A stretch of DNA of 64,000 nucleotides. Source: Proteobacteria bacterium SG_bin9 (lineage in GTDB: Bacteria > Pseudomonadota > Alphaproteobacteria > Rhizobiales > Xanthobacteraceae). Where the stretch lies: the NCBI GenBank assembly GCA_002083525.1, contig LWDM01000026.1, positions 125,939-189,938 on the forward strand, written 5' to 3'. The notes under the pieces were generated by a model. It saw nothing but the letters and a program-made list of their open reading frames with translations. It was not told the DNA's origin and searched no databases. The position numbers and the translations under genes are program-made. This document shows, piece after piece, positions 18,093 through 26,651 of the stretch. The stretch's first letter is position 1, and each line of letters starts with the position of its first letter.

Positions 18093-18698
18093 ATGAACGA
18101 ACAGCAGAACTTCTGGGCGCAGGAATACGCCGACGAGTACATCCGCAAGAACTCCGACTTTGATCGCGCGCTCGGAACTGAAGCGTGGCGCAAAATGCTC
18201 ACCCGCGCCGACGGCGTCGGATCGGTGCTCGAGTGCGGGTGCAATATCGGGCGCAACATTTCGTTCCTTGAAGCCGCTCTGCCCGGCGCGTCCCGGTCGA
18301 TCATCGAAATCAGCAAGCCGGCATTCGATCTGGTGACCGGGAAACACAAGCTTGCGGACGCGTTCAACGGGCCGATCGAGCGCGCGAATTTCGGCCGAAC
18401 TTTCGATCTGGTCTTTACCATAGGCGTGTTGATCCACATCCATCCGGACGATCTCATCGCCAACATGCGCAAGATGTACGATCTTTCGCAGAAATACATT
18501 CTGATCGGCGAGTACTTCAATCGGACGCCGGTGATGCTCGAGTATCAGGGACAGCGAGATCGGCTGTTCAAGCGCGATTTCGGAAAAACCTTCTTGGAAA
18601 GCTTCCAGGTCGAGGTCGTGGACTACGGCTTTCTTTGGGGGCACGTATATGACGCCGCCGGGTTCGATGATATTACTTGGTGGTTGTTCAGGAAATGA
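18093..18698 (+). CDS. Pseudaminic acid biosynthesis-associated methyltransferase
   Basis: A 201-residue class I SAM-dependent methyltransferase. The SAM-binding motif is LECGCNIGRNI near residue 48, and IGVLIHIHPDDL marks the post-motif region. It closely resembles a family regularly found in pseudaminic acid loci. The acceptor (probably a nonulosonate hydroxyl or an intermediate) is not established. It lies two bases after pseF and is certainly co-transcribed. Confidence 0.85.
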   Translation: MNEQQNFWAQEYADEYIRKNSDFDRALGTEAWRKMLTRADGVGSVLECGCNIGRNISFLEAALPGASRSIIEISKPAFDLVTGKHKLADAFNGPIERANFGRTFDLVFTIGVLIHIHPDDLIANMRKMYDLSQKYILIGEYFNRTPVMLEYQGQRDRLFKRDFGKTFLESFQVEVVDYGFLWGHVYDAAGFDDITWWLFRK

Positions 18699-18763
18699 GG
18701 CGTCACGATTGGCTGCGGCTGACACGAGAGTGCCGGGCTAGCTTTGTCACACAGAAACTCTGA

Positions 18764-19834
18764 ATGAGGCCCGTTTTGTTAAACCTGACCCAGAACCCGT
18801 TCCAAACCTTCCCGATCGAGAGCTTCGCTCACTGTCAGGATGTCGCGTTCCAGAACGACGAGAACGCCGCGTTCGAGGAAGATGTGCGCGAGCTCGAGCG
18901 TGAATTCGAGCAGACGGTCAAGGATGGAAACTACAAGCGTTTCATCGGCCGTTACACCAGCCTCTCGATCGAAATGCTCGGGCGGACGAAGAACGCCAGC
19001 ATCCTGAAGCCGGTGCTGGAAGACGCGCTCGTCCGGTTGATCGTGTTTCTCAACTACCGCCGCATGCGCTCGCGGGATTACTTCGCCGAAACCGACTCGG
19101 TTCACGTCTTCAACTTCGACACCAACGTTCTGACCGATGCGCGGGCGCAGACCGACAAGATGGAGCAGCTCGGCGTCAAGAACATGGAGTACGATCTGTC
19201 TCGCTCGCCAGAGGTCAAGAGCTGGGTGCGGAAAACGCTCCAGCCACTGATCGAAGAGTATGTGGGCTTCAAGATCGTGTCGCCGGGTGCGGAGACGCGC
19301 TTCGCCGACTCCAAGATGCACGCGGAAGGGTGGGAGGATGCCTATCGTCATCATGACTATGGCAACTATCACCTCGACCAAAGCTGCTACGCGTTCCCGC
19401 TGATCATTTATCTTGACGACGTGAACGAGAACGACGGCCCGTTTACCTATGTCGATCGCAGCGACAAGTATCCGCAGAACTACATCCTCCGCGCGCTGCA
19501 CCAAGCGTTGACGTTCCGCTCGAAAATCGGCGGCCTGAAAGACAGCGACTTCGAGCTCCTGGCCAAGCTGCCGTCGGTGTTCCGCGGCGGTGATCTTGTC
19601 GGCGCCTTTACAGGTCCATCGCCGTTCGAGCGCAGCAAGATCGTCAACTTCACCGGGCCCGCTGGTAAGGCGGTTCTCTTCCAGGGATTCCATCTTGTGC
19701 ATTCCGGCGGTCATCCGACCGGGGGCCGGCGCAGGTCGCTGTTCGTCAACTTCCGCTATCCCCGCTTCAAGGCGGTGGAGACGGCCGGCAAGGCCGCCGC
19801 GATGTATTGGCGGCACCGGGCACGGAACATTTGA
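18764..19834 (+). CDS. Putative phytanoyl-CoA-dioxygenase-like Fe(II)/2-oxoglutarate oxygenase
   Basis: A 356-residue soluble protein. The C-terminal half has features of a double-stranded beta-helix oxygenase: YHLDQ (His203, Asp205) as HxD, IIYLDDVNENDGPFTYV as the following strands, and FHLVHSGG (His313) with a downstream arginine cluster (GGRRRS) as the distal ligand and 2-oxoglutarate contact. The N-terminal 180 residues are unassigned and mostly helical-looking. This pattern was read by eye. If correct, the enzyme would hydroxylate a sugar or lipid precursor. It sits between the Pse methyltransferase and the pseG fusion, so a Pse derivative is the natural candidate substrate. Confidence 0.6.
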   Translation: MRPVLLNLTQNPFQTFPIESFAHCQDVAFQNDENAAFEEDVRELEREFEQTVKDGNYKRFIGRYTSLSIEMLGRTKNASILKPVLEDALVRLIVFLNYRRMRSRDYFAETDSVHVFNFDTNVLTDARAQTDKMEQLGVKNMEYDLSRSPEVKSWVRKTLQPLIEEYVGFKIVSPGAETRFADSKMHAEGWEDAYRHHDYGNYHLDQSCYAFPLIIYLDDVNENDGPFTYVDRSDKYPQNYILRALHQALTFRSKIGGLKDSDFELLAKLPSVFRGGDLVGAFTGPSPFERSKIVNFTGPAGKAVLFQGFHLVHSGGHPTGGRRRSLFVNFRYPRFKAVETAGKAAAMYWRHRARNI

Positions 19835-19882
19835 TGCCGCCTGCCGGCGAGTGCGATAGCGGTGCGCCTAGACGCTGAGTGA

Positions 19883-21988
19883 ATGCTCGCCGTCTTTCGT
19901 ACAGATGCATCCGGCCAGATCGGTACGGGGCACGTCGTCAGATGCTCGACGCTCGCCGATGCGCTGAGGCAGAGCGGCTTCGAATGTCTGTTCGTTTGCC
20001 GGACTCTGCCGGCCGATTTAGCGGAATCGCTCCGCGTCCGGGGGCATTCCTTGCATATGCTGCCATCCGCTCCCGCGGAGGGCGTGCCGGCTCCGGAGCA
20101 TCATCACCCGCAATCTCATCACGCGCATTGGCTTGGAGCCGACTGGAAGACCGATGCCGCGCAGACGCTGGCAGTCATCGCCGATAGAGACCCCGACTGG
20201 CTGATCGTGGACCACTACGCCATCGACGAACGCTGGGAGAGCACTCTCAGAGCGGCGGGGTGCCGCCGTCTGATGGTCATCGACGATCTGGCCGACAGGC
20301 GGCACGATTGCGATCTGTTGCTGGATCAAAATTTGATCGCGGGCTGGGCCCGTCGCTACGATGACAAGGTCGCTGACGATTGCGAGCTGCTGCTGGGTCC
20401 AGCCTACGCACTGCTCCAGCCGATTTATGCCGAACTGCGCCGGCGCGTTCCGCCGCGCGAGGGTCCGGTTCGCCGCATCCTGGTTTATTTCGGCGGCGCC
20501 GACGCCGAAAACCTAACCGGCAAGGCCGTATCTGCGCTGGTCTCTCTCGGCCGCTCGGACGTCCACGTCGACGTGGTGATCAACCCGGCCCACGACCACG
20601 CTGCTGCTATCCGTACGGCAGTGGATGCTCATTCCTTTATCGTTTTGCACGAGGGGCTTCCAAGCCTCGCGCCGCTGATGGTGAGCGCGGACCTTGCGAT
20701 TGGCGCAAGCGGCACAAATTCGTGGGAGCGTTGCTGCCTTGGACTGCCAACGTTGGTCGTGACGCTCGCTGAGAACCAAAAGCCGATTGCTGCTGAACTT
20801 GATCGTCTCGGCTTGATTCGTCTGCTTGGGCACAAGGACAAGATCGAAGCTGCCGATCTGGCTCGGGAGATCGGCGCTGTTCTTGGTGGCCATCCCTTTG
20901 CGCGGGTTGATGGTCAGATCGATGTCGACGGGGAGGGAGTGCGGCGCGTGGTGGCTGCACTCTTGGCACGCGAACCGCTTATGGCTGAACTAGCGACTGT
21001 CGAGGATGAGCGACTGCTACGCAAGTGGCGGCGCGCCGATCAGTCGGCGGCCGACAAGGATCTTCGGCGGTTTCGCGAAGGTCTGCGCGACCTGGACGGC
21101 TGTTGTATTTTCAGCGTCGAAACGGCCGATGGATTTCCCGTCGGCCAAGTGCGGTTCGACAAGGCTAACGCGGGATGGACGATCGACTGCGCCTTTGCGC
21201 CGCTCGCCCGCCGGTTCACAATGGAAAGCGCAGTTCTGACGACGGCGATCGCTTCGCACCGGAAGATTGCGAAGGGTGCGCTCTCGTTCCTGCCAGCCCG
21301 TTTCGGCTTGCGGAGGAGCGGCGAAACTCAGATCTCGAGCGCGTCATCATTGAAGATCGCGATCTGCTCGGACGCGGGAAGCTGGATCAACGAAACGGCC
21401 GCCGAACTCGTAACCGGCTGGCTTGCCGAACGGCATAGCGTCAGCTGGGTCCACGCGGCAGACGATCTGCCGGGTGGAGACCTTTGTTTCTACCTCAGCT
21501 ATGGCCGGATCGTGGGGGAGGCGACGCGTTCGCGTTACCGTCATAACCTCATCGTTCATGCCAGCGATTTGCCGAAGGGTAGAGGCTGGTCGCCGGCCAG
21601 CTGGCTTATTCTCGGCGGCGCCGATCAGATACCGGTGACGTTGTTCGAAGCCGTCGACGCAGTCGATGCAGGTCCGATCTATCTGCAGGATTCGATCAAT
21701 CTGGACGGAGCCGAACTGATCGAGGATTGGCGGGCGCTGGTTGCGCAAACGACCAGCGATCTCGCAAATGCTTTTGTTGCCGGCTATCCCAGCGTTCTTG
21801 ACAAAGCACGCGAGCAGGTCGGCGAACCGACGATGTATCCGCGCCGGCGGGCGCAGGACAGTCTGCTGGACAGCGAGCAGAGCATTGCGGCGCAGTTCAA
21901 TCAGCTGCGCATTGTCGACAACGACAGCTACCCCGCATTCTTTCGCCACAACGGCAAGGAATTCATCCTCAAGATACTGCCCCGATAA
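19883..21988 (+). CDS. pseG: PseG UDP-sugar hydrolase fused to a degenerate GNAT-like region and a formyltransferase-like domain
   Basis: 701 residues, about twice the length of stand-alone PseG. Residues 1-350 are PseG: GTGHVVRC with His17 as the expected catalytic base, then a GT-B-like C-lobe (GASGTNSWERC). It removes UDP from UDP-2,4-diamido-2,4,6-trideoxy-L-altrose. Residues 365-480 resemble a GNAT acetyltransferase (PVGQVRFDKAN), but the acetyl-CoA loop is replaced by PLARRFTMES and looks dead. Residues 495-701 resemble methionyl-tRNA/sugar N-formyltransferases: HASDLPKGRGWSP, FEAVDAVDAGPIYLQD with the conserved Asp, and the tail LRIVDNDSYPAFF. The fusion suggests formylation in place of PseH acetylation of the 4-amine. 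Confidence 0.85.
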   Translation: MLAVFRTDASGQIGTGHVVRCSTLADALRQSGFECLFVCRTLPADLAESLRVRGHSLHMLPSAPAEGVPAPEHHHPQSHHAHWLGADWKTDAAQTLAVIADRDPDWLIVDHYAIDERWESTLRAAGCRRLMVIDDLADRRHDCDLLLDQNLIAGWARRYDDKVADDCELLLGPAYALLQPIYAELRRRVPPREGPVRRILVYFGGADAENLTGKAVSALVSLGRSDVHVDVVINPAHDHAAAIRTAVDAHSFIVLHEGLPSLAPLMVSADLAIGASGTNSWERCCLGLPTLVVTLAENQKPIAAELDRLGLIRLLGHKDKIEAADLAREIGAVLGGHPFARVDGQIDVDGEGVRRVVAALLAREPLMAELATVEDERLLRKWRRADQSAADKDLRRFREGLRDLDGCCIFSVETADGFPVGQVRFDKANAGWTIDCAFAPLARRFTMESAVLTTAIASHRKIAKGALSFLPARFGLRRSGETQISSASSLKIAICSDAGSWINETAAELVTGWLAERHSVSWVHAADDLPGGDLCFYLSYGRIVGEATRSRYRHNLIVHASDLPKGRGWSPASWLILGGADQIPVTLFEAVDAVDAGPIYLQDSINLDGAELIEDWRALVAQTTSDLANAFVAGYPSVLDKAREQVGEPTMYPRRRAQDSLLDSEQSIAAQFNQLRIVDNDSYPAFFRHNGKEFILKILPR

Positions 21989-21999
21989 CGCCGCAACGA

Positions 22000-23061
22000 A
22001 TGTCTCAGAGAGCGACTGTGAATATCACCATTGACGGACGACGGATCGGGCGCGACTGCCCGCCCTACGTGATTGCGGAGCTGTCCGCCAATCACAACGG
22101 ATCCCTCGATCGGGCCTTGCAGACCATCGACCGTGCGAAGCAGTGCGGCGCCGATGCCATCAAGTTGCAGACGTATACTGCCGACACCCTGACCATCGAT
22201 TCCGATCTTCCCGACTTCATCGTCAAGGGCGGATTGTGGGACGGCTCCAAGCTGTACGATCTCTATCAGTCGGCGCACACCCCTTACGACTGGCATGAGG
22301 CGATGTTCGTGCACGCACGCAAGATCGGCCTGACGGTATTCTCGACCCCGTTCGACGAATCCGCTGTCGATCTGCTCGAACGTCTCGATACGCCGGCCTA
22401 CAAGATTGCGTCCTTCGAAATCGTCGATCTCCCGCTCATTCGCTATGTCGCGCGTAACGCCAAGCCGATGATCATGTCGACCGGGATGGCAAGTGAGCAG
22501 GAGATCGAAGAAGCCGTTGTCACGGCGCGTGAGGCGGGCTGCAAGCAGCTCGTGCTGCTGCATTGCATCAGCAGCTACCCGACGCCGATCGATCAGGCGA
22601 ACCTGCAAAAGATCGGGCGTCTGGCCGAGCGCTTCGATGTCGCCGTTGGCCTGTCGGACCATACACTCGGTACGACGGCGGCGGCCGCCGCCGTGGCCCT
22701 GGGAGCCTGTGTCATCGAGAAGCACTTCACGATGAGCCGCTCCGATCCGGGGCCCGACTCCAAATTCTCGATTGAGCCGGATGAACTATCGGCATTGTGC
22801 CGCGAAGCAAAGGACACCTGGCTGGCGCTTGGCGAAAGCAGCTTCTCACGGCCTGCTGCGGAAGAGGGGAGTCTCGTTTTCCGGCGGTCGGTTTACTTCG
22901 TGCGTGATTTGCCGGCCGGTGCTGTCGTCGGCCCCAACGATATCCGGCGTATCCGCCCCGGGATGGGACTTGCGCCGAAGCATTTCGACAGTTTGATCGG
23001 CCGGACGCTGAAGGTTGCGGTCAAGCGGGGCACAGCGACACGTTGGAATCAATTCGCGTGA
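22000..23061 (+). CDS. pseI: Pseudaminic acid synthase
   Basis: A 353-residue NeuB-family synthase that condenses the freed 2,4-diamido-trideoxy-altrose with phosphoenolpyruvate to give pseudaminic acid. YVIAELSANHNGSLDRA near residue 22 and IKLQTYTADT are the NeuB/PseI N-terminal motifs. The barrel is followed by an SAF/antifreeze-like domain (about residues 285-353: FRRSVYFVRDLPAGAVV). The motif set fits PseI better than NeuB or LegI. The gene lies 11 bases after the pseG fusion. Confidence 0.92.
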   Translation: MSQRATVNITIDGRRIGRDCPPYVIAELSANHNGSLDRALQTIDRAKQCGADAIKLQTYTADTLTIDSDLPDFIVKGGLWDGSKLYDLYQSAHTPYDWHEAMFVHARKIGLTVFSTPFDESAVDLLERLDTPAYKIASFEIVDLPLIRYVARNAKPMIMSTGMASEQEIEEAVVTAREAGCKQLVLLHCISSYPTPIDQANLQKIGRLAERFDVAVGLSDHTLGTTAAAAAVALGACVIEKHFTMSRSDPGPDSKFSIEPDELSALCREAKDTWLALGESSFSRPAAEEGSLVFRRSVYFVRDLPAGAVVGPNDIRRIRPGMGLAPKHFDSLIGRTLKVAVKRGTATRWNQFA

Positions 23062-23107
23062 TGACGACATACGACCTGACGCATCGGCATAACTTGCAGG
23101 CGTGTGC

Positions 23108-24013
23108 ATGAACAAGTTCTCTCAGTTGCTGAAACTCAAGGAACTTTACGACCGCGGAGAGAACATTCTTCAATATCTGAAGAGCGGTTCCGCGGGGCTG
23201 AATGACCCTGACTCGATCATGATCAGCTACGACTGTCAGGCCGGCTCGTACACGCGCCTGGCAAGCCAGAATGCGAAACATATCGAGGCTTATACCGATG
23301 CCTTCGCGCAGGTTTTATTGGCGCTTCCCGCTTTCGGCTCGATCATGGAAGTTGGAGTCGGTGAGGCAACCGTGATGAGTCCGCTCGTTGCCAAACTTGA
23401 TCCGAGCGGCCGGTTGAAAAAGTTTGGGTTCGATATTTCGTGGTCGCGCGCGCGCTACGCTTTGCAGAACACCAGAACAGCCGGGCAATCTGTCGATCTC
23501 TTTATGGCAAATCTCTTCGCCATTCCTCTCGCAGACAACGCCATCGACATCGTTTACACGTCGCACTCGCTTGAGCCGAATGGAGGCCGGGAAGAAGCGG
23601 CGCTTCAAGAGCTTTATCGCGTCGCAGGCAAGTATGTCGTCCTGCTCGAACCTGACTACGAGAACGCTTCGGAGGACGGTAAGCGGCGGATGGAGCATCA
23701 CGGCTACGTTCGCGGCTTGGCCGAGCATGCGCGCGCACTCGGGTACGACGTCGTCGAATCTCGCCCGTTCGGGATCAGCGTGAATGCCCTCAATCCGACC
23801 GGTTTGACCGTGATCCGGAAGCAGGGCGCCGCTGCTTCGGCAAAACCGCAGTTTATCTGCCCGGTGACCAAGGCAGCGCTGGAGCGACGGGACAACGTCT
23901 ATTTCAGCCCGGCGTGCGGACTGATCTATCCCATTGTAGATGGCGTGCCGTGCCTGATCGACAGCGCCGCGGTTCTCGGCCTTCACTTCGATGCTTTCAG
24001 CAACCCGCAATAG
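23108..24013 (+). CDS. SAM-dependent methyltransferase with C-terminal Trm112-like domain
   Basis: About 301 residues. A class I methyltransferase core has IMEVGVGEATVMSP as motif I, IVYTSHSLEPNGG as motif IV, and VLLEPDYENAS after it. The C-terminal segment FICPVTKAALERR...CGLIYPIVDGVPCLI resembles the small Trm112/YcaR zinc-ribbon-like domain often fused to methyltransferases. I use ATG 23108; GTG 23102 is two codons upstream. The target is unknown. The position between pseI and the amidotransferase suggests glycan or nonulosonate decoration. Confidence 0.75.
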   Translation: MNKFSQLLKLKELYDRGENILQYLKSGSAGLNDPDSIMISYDCQAGSYTRLASQNAKHIEAYTDAFAQVLLALPAFGSIMEVGVGEATVMSPLVAKLDPSGRLKKFGFDISWSRARYALQNTRTAGQSVDLFMANLFAIPLADNAIDIVYTSHSLEPNGGREEAALQELYRVAGKYVVLLEPDYENASEDGKRRMEHHGYVRGLAEHARALGYDVVESRPFGISVNALNPTGLTVIRKQGAAASAKPQFICPVTKAALERRDNVYFSPACGLIYPIVDGVPCLIDSAAVLGLHFDAFSNPQ

Positions 24014-24014
24014 C

Positions 24015-25145
24015 ATGCGCTACTGCGTTAACTGCCTGAACGTCTCGACGCGGCCGAACATCGTGTTCACCGACAACGGCCTTTGCTATCCGTGTGCGAA
24101 CTACAAGGCCGAACCAGACATCGACTGGGACGAACGCGCGGAGAAGCTGGCCGAGATCGTTGCGTTTGCAAAAGCCAACAACCAGTCCGGCTACGATTGC
24201 ATTGTCGGGGTCAGCGGCGGCAAGGACAGCACGCGCCAGGCTCTTCACATCCGGGAGCGGTTCGGACTGAATCCGCTGCTGGTATCCATGAACTATCCGC
24301 CGCAGCAGGTTTCGCAACGCGGCGTCGACAACCTGAGCAATCTGATCGAGCAAGGGTTCGATTGTATCAACATCAGCTGCGCCCCCCGAACGTGGAAGAA
24401 GGCGATGCGATATGCCTTCATCAGTTATGGAAACTGGGCGAAAGCGACCGAGTTCGCCCTGTTCGCCAGCGTCCCGCGAGTCGCCGTTGCCTATCAGATC
24501 CCGCTGATCTGGTGGGGCGAGAGCGCCGCGGCCTCGCTCGGCGATATGGGCGTTCTCGGATCGCATGCCAGCGATGGCAACAGGCTAAAGTACAGCAATA
24601 CACTCGGTGGCGGCGATACGTCGTGGCTCATGGCGGCGGGCTTGGATGCGAAAGACATCCTGCAATATGCCTACCCCACCGATGAAGAAATGGAACGGGC
24701 TAATATCAAGATCGTCTTCATGGATTACTTCATGAAGGACTTCACGTCGTTCGCGAATGGAAACTATGCGGCGCTGCGAGGGCTCTCGATACGTGAGGCC
24801 CAGCCCAACCTCGATCCGGATTATTTCGGGACGAGCATGCTGGATGAAGACTTCATCAACATCAACATGCACGTGCGGTATCTGAAATTCGGCTTCGGCC
24901 GGACGTCCGATATCGTCAACCTTGAAATCCGCTCGGGACGCATGACCCGCGAGGAGGGCATCTCGCTGGTGAAGCGTTTCGATCATGCGTACGATCCTTC
25001 GTTGGTGCAGAAGTTCGCCCGCTACATCGACGTCGATCTGGATGAGTTCTGGAAAATCGTCGATCGCTATGTCAACGGCGAACTGTTCGAACGTGCCGGG
25101 CGCGGGCACTATCGGCCCAAGTTCGCGGTCGGTGTCGGCACATGA
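24015..25145 (+). CDS. N-acetyl sugar amidotransferase (WbpG/PseA-like)
   Basis: A 376-residue adenine-nucleotide alpha-hydrolase (PP-loop) enzyme. Residues 4-27 hold a CxxC-x16-CxxC zinc motif, and SGGKDST at residues 67-73 is an intact PP-loop. Relatives (WbpG, PseA, LegX) turn an acetamido group into an acetamidino group using ammonia delivered by HisH/HisF-like partners. Its stop overlaps the HisH-like start (ATGA, 25142-25145), and the HisF-like gene follows, so the full cassette is present. The location directly after the pse genes makes pseudaminic acid the likely substrate. Confidence 0.88.
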   Translation: MRYCVNCLNVSTRPNIVFTDNGLCYPCANYKAEPDIDWDERAEKLAEIVAFAKANNQSGYDCIVGVSGGKDSTRQALHIRERFGLNPLLVSMNYPPQQVSQRGVDNLSNLIEQGFDCINISCAPRTWKKAMRYAFISYGNWAKATEFALFASVPRVAVAYQIPLIWWGESAAASLGDMGVLGSHASDGNRLKYSNTLGGGDTSWLMAAGLDAKDILQYAYPTDEEMERANIKIVFMDYFMKDFTSFANGNYAALRGLSIREAQPNLDPDYFGTSMLDEDFININMHVRYLKFGFGRTSDIVNLEIRSGRMTREEGISLVKRFDHAYDPSLVQKFARYIDVDLDEFWKIVDRYVNGELFERAGRGHYRPKFAVGVGT

Positions 25146-25771
25146 AACAGCCGAACATCGTCATTGTCGATTACGGCGTCGGCAACACGCAGTCCGTTTG
25201 GAATGCGGTTCGTGCACTCGGCTATCGCAAGCTGAGGATTTCGTGTGTCGCCGACGACATCCTCAACGCCGACGCTCTGATCCTTCCGGGCGTCGGAGCC
25301 TTTGCCGCCTGCGCGAGCAATTTGCGCGAGCGTAAGCTTAAGCCGGTTCTCGACGAAGCCGTTCTGGTACGCAAGAAGGCCATCCTGGGTATCTGCGTCG
25401 GTATGCAACTGATGGCGACAGCCTCCGAAGAGAACGGGGTTCATGACGGCCTGAACTGGATTCCGGGACGCGTGGTCAGGCTTGAGCCACCGGAGAAATA
25501 CGCGGTTCCGCATGTCGGCTGGAACAACATTGAGCAACGCCGCGGCGACGTCCTGTTTGATCGCGTCCCGGAGGCACCCAACTTCTATTTCGACCACGGC
25601 TATCATTATCGGTGCGACGATCGTTTCATCACGGCCGATTGCGATTACGGCATACGGGTCACGGCGGCGATCCAGCGGGAAAACATTCGCGGTGTGCAAT
25701 TTCATCCCGAGAAGAGCCAGAACAACGGGCTAAAAGTGTTCCGCAGTTTTCTGAATTCCGTCGCGTCCTGA
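25142..25771 (+). CDS. HisH-like glutamine amidotransferase subunit of the first amidination cassette
   Basis: A 209-residue class I glutamine amidotransferase homologous to HisH. The nucleophile is in GICVGMQLM, and the His/Glu pair in VQFHPEKS is complete, so it should hydrolyse glutamine. Because it lies between a WbpG-like gene and a HisF-like gene within a polysaccharide operon, it most likely feeds ammonia to sugar amidination and not to histidine synthesis. Its start overlaps the preceding stop, consistent with stoichiometric production. Confidence 0.87.
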   Translation: MKQPNIVIVDYGVGNTQSVWNAVRALGYRKLRISCVADDILNADALILPGVGAFAACASNLRERKLKPVLDEAVLVRKKAILGICVGMQLMATASEENGVHDGLNWIPGRVVRLEPPEKYAVPHVGWNNIEQRRGDVLFDRVPEAPNFYFDHGYHYRCDDRFITADCDYGIRVTAAIQRENIRGVQFHPEKSQNNGLKVFRSFLNSVAS

Positions 25772-25784
25772 GCTTCATCCCCGC

Positions 25785-26651
25785 ATGTTAAAGAAGCGCA
25801 TTGTCGCTGTAATCGTCGTGAAGGACGGGATCGCGGTCCAAAGTCACAAGTTCTCGCGATATCTCCCGCTCGGGCGGCCCGCGATTATCGCAGAGTTCCT
25901 CGACGATTGGGGAGCGGACGAGATCATCCTCCTGGACATCAGCGCCCAGAAGATGGGGCGCGAGCCGGACTACGCCATGGTCGCAGAGGTGGCGCGGCGC
26001 AGCCGGGTTCCGCTGACCGTCGGCGGGGGGATCACTCATATCGAACAAATTTCGAAACTCATGCACTGCGGTGCGGACAAGGTAAGCTTCAACTTCGCAG
26101 CGCTTCACGATCGCAAGCTGCTCACGGTTGCGTCCGAGCAGTTCGGTGCTCAATGCGTCGTCGCATCGATCGATGCGGTCAAGGTTGACGGTGAGTACCG
26201 TGTGCGGGACGCCAGTACGCAGACGTCGCTCCCGCTGTCGCCCGCTGTTTTTGCGCATCAGCTGGAGTCTGCCGGAGCCGGCGAAATCCTGATCAATTCC
26301 GTCGACCGGGACGGCACGAAGGCGGGCTTCGATCGCACGCTGGTGACGAACGTATGCGATGCGGTCAGTGTGCCGGTGATCTGCTGCGGTGGAGCCGGAA
26401 GGCCGGACCACTTCCGGGAAGTACTGGAACTGACGGCGTGCAGCGCTGCAGCCGCGGCGAACTTCTTCCACTTCTCCGAACATAGCGTCACGATGACGAA
26501 GGCCGTCGTCGGCAGAACGATGCCAATCCGTCTGGAAACATCAGCAACGTATGCGCACAACACACTCGATCCGAACGGCCGGCTGCTGAAAAGGAATGAA
26601 CGGGAGCTTGAAGATCTGCTCTACAAGCGTATCGAGCGGGAAGTGATCTGA
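25785..26651 (+). CDS. HisF-like cyclase subunit of the first amidination cassette
   Basis: A 288-residue TIM-barrel protein of the HisF/HisA type. VPLTVGGGITHIEQ, LINSVDRDGTKAGFD and VPVICCGGAG are recognisable barrel phosphate-binding segments. It is longer than true HisF, with an extra C-terminal tail after about residue 250 (LDPNGRLLKRNEREL). It should dock the HisH-like subunit and channel ammonia to the WbpG-like enzyme. Its stop overlaps the next gene's start (26651), tying the variant PP-loop protein to this cassette. Confidence 0.85.
   Translation: MLKKRIVAVIVVKDGIAVQSHKFSRYLPLGRPAIIAEFLDDWGADEIILLDISAQKMGREPDYAMVAEVARRSRVPLTVGGGITHIEQISKLMHCGADKVSFNFAALHDRKLLTVASEQFGAQCVVASIDAVKVDGEYRVRDASTQTSLPLSPAVFAHQLESAGAGEILINSVDRDGTKAGFDRTLVTNVCDAVSVPVICCGGAGRPDHFREVLELTACSAAAAANFFHFSEHSVTMTKAVVGRTMPIRLETSATYAHNTLDPNGRLLKRNERELEDLLYKRIEREVI

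Noticed and set aside
25142..26651. Histidine biosynthesis genes hisH and hisF
   Set aside because: Located between two WbpG-like genes, with no other his genes nearby and an extended HisF C-terminus; the amidination role fits better.
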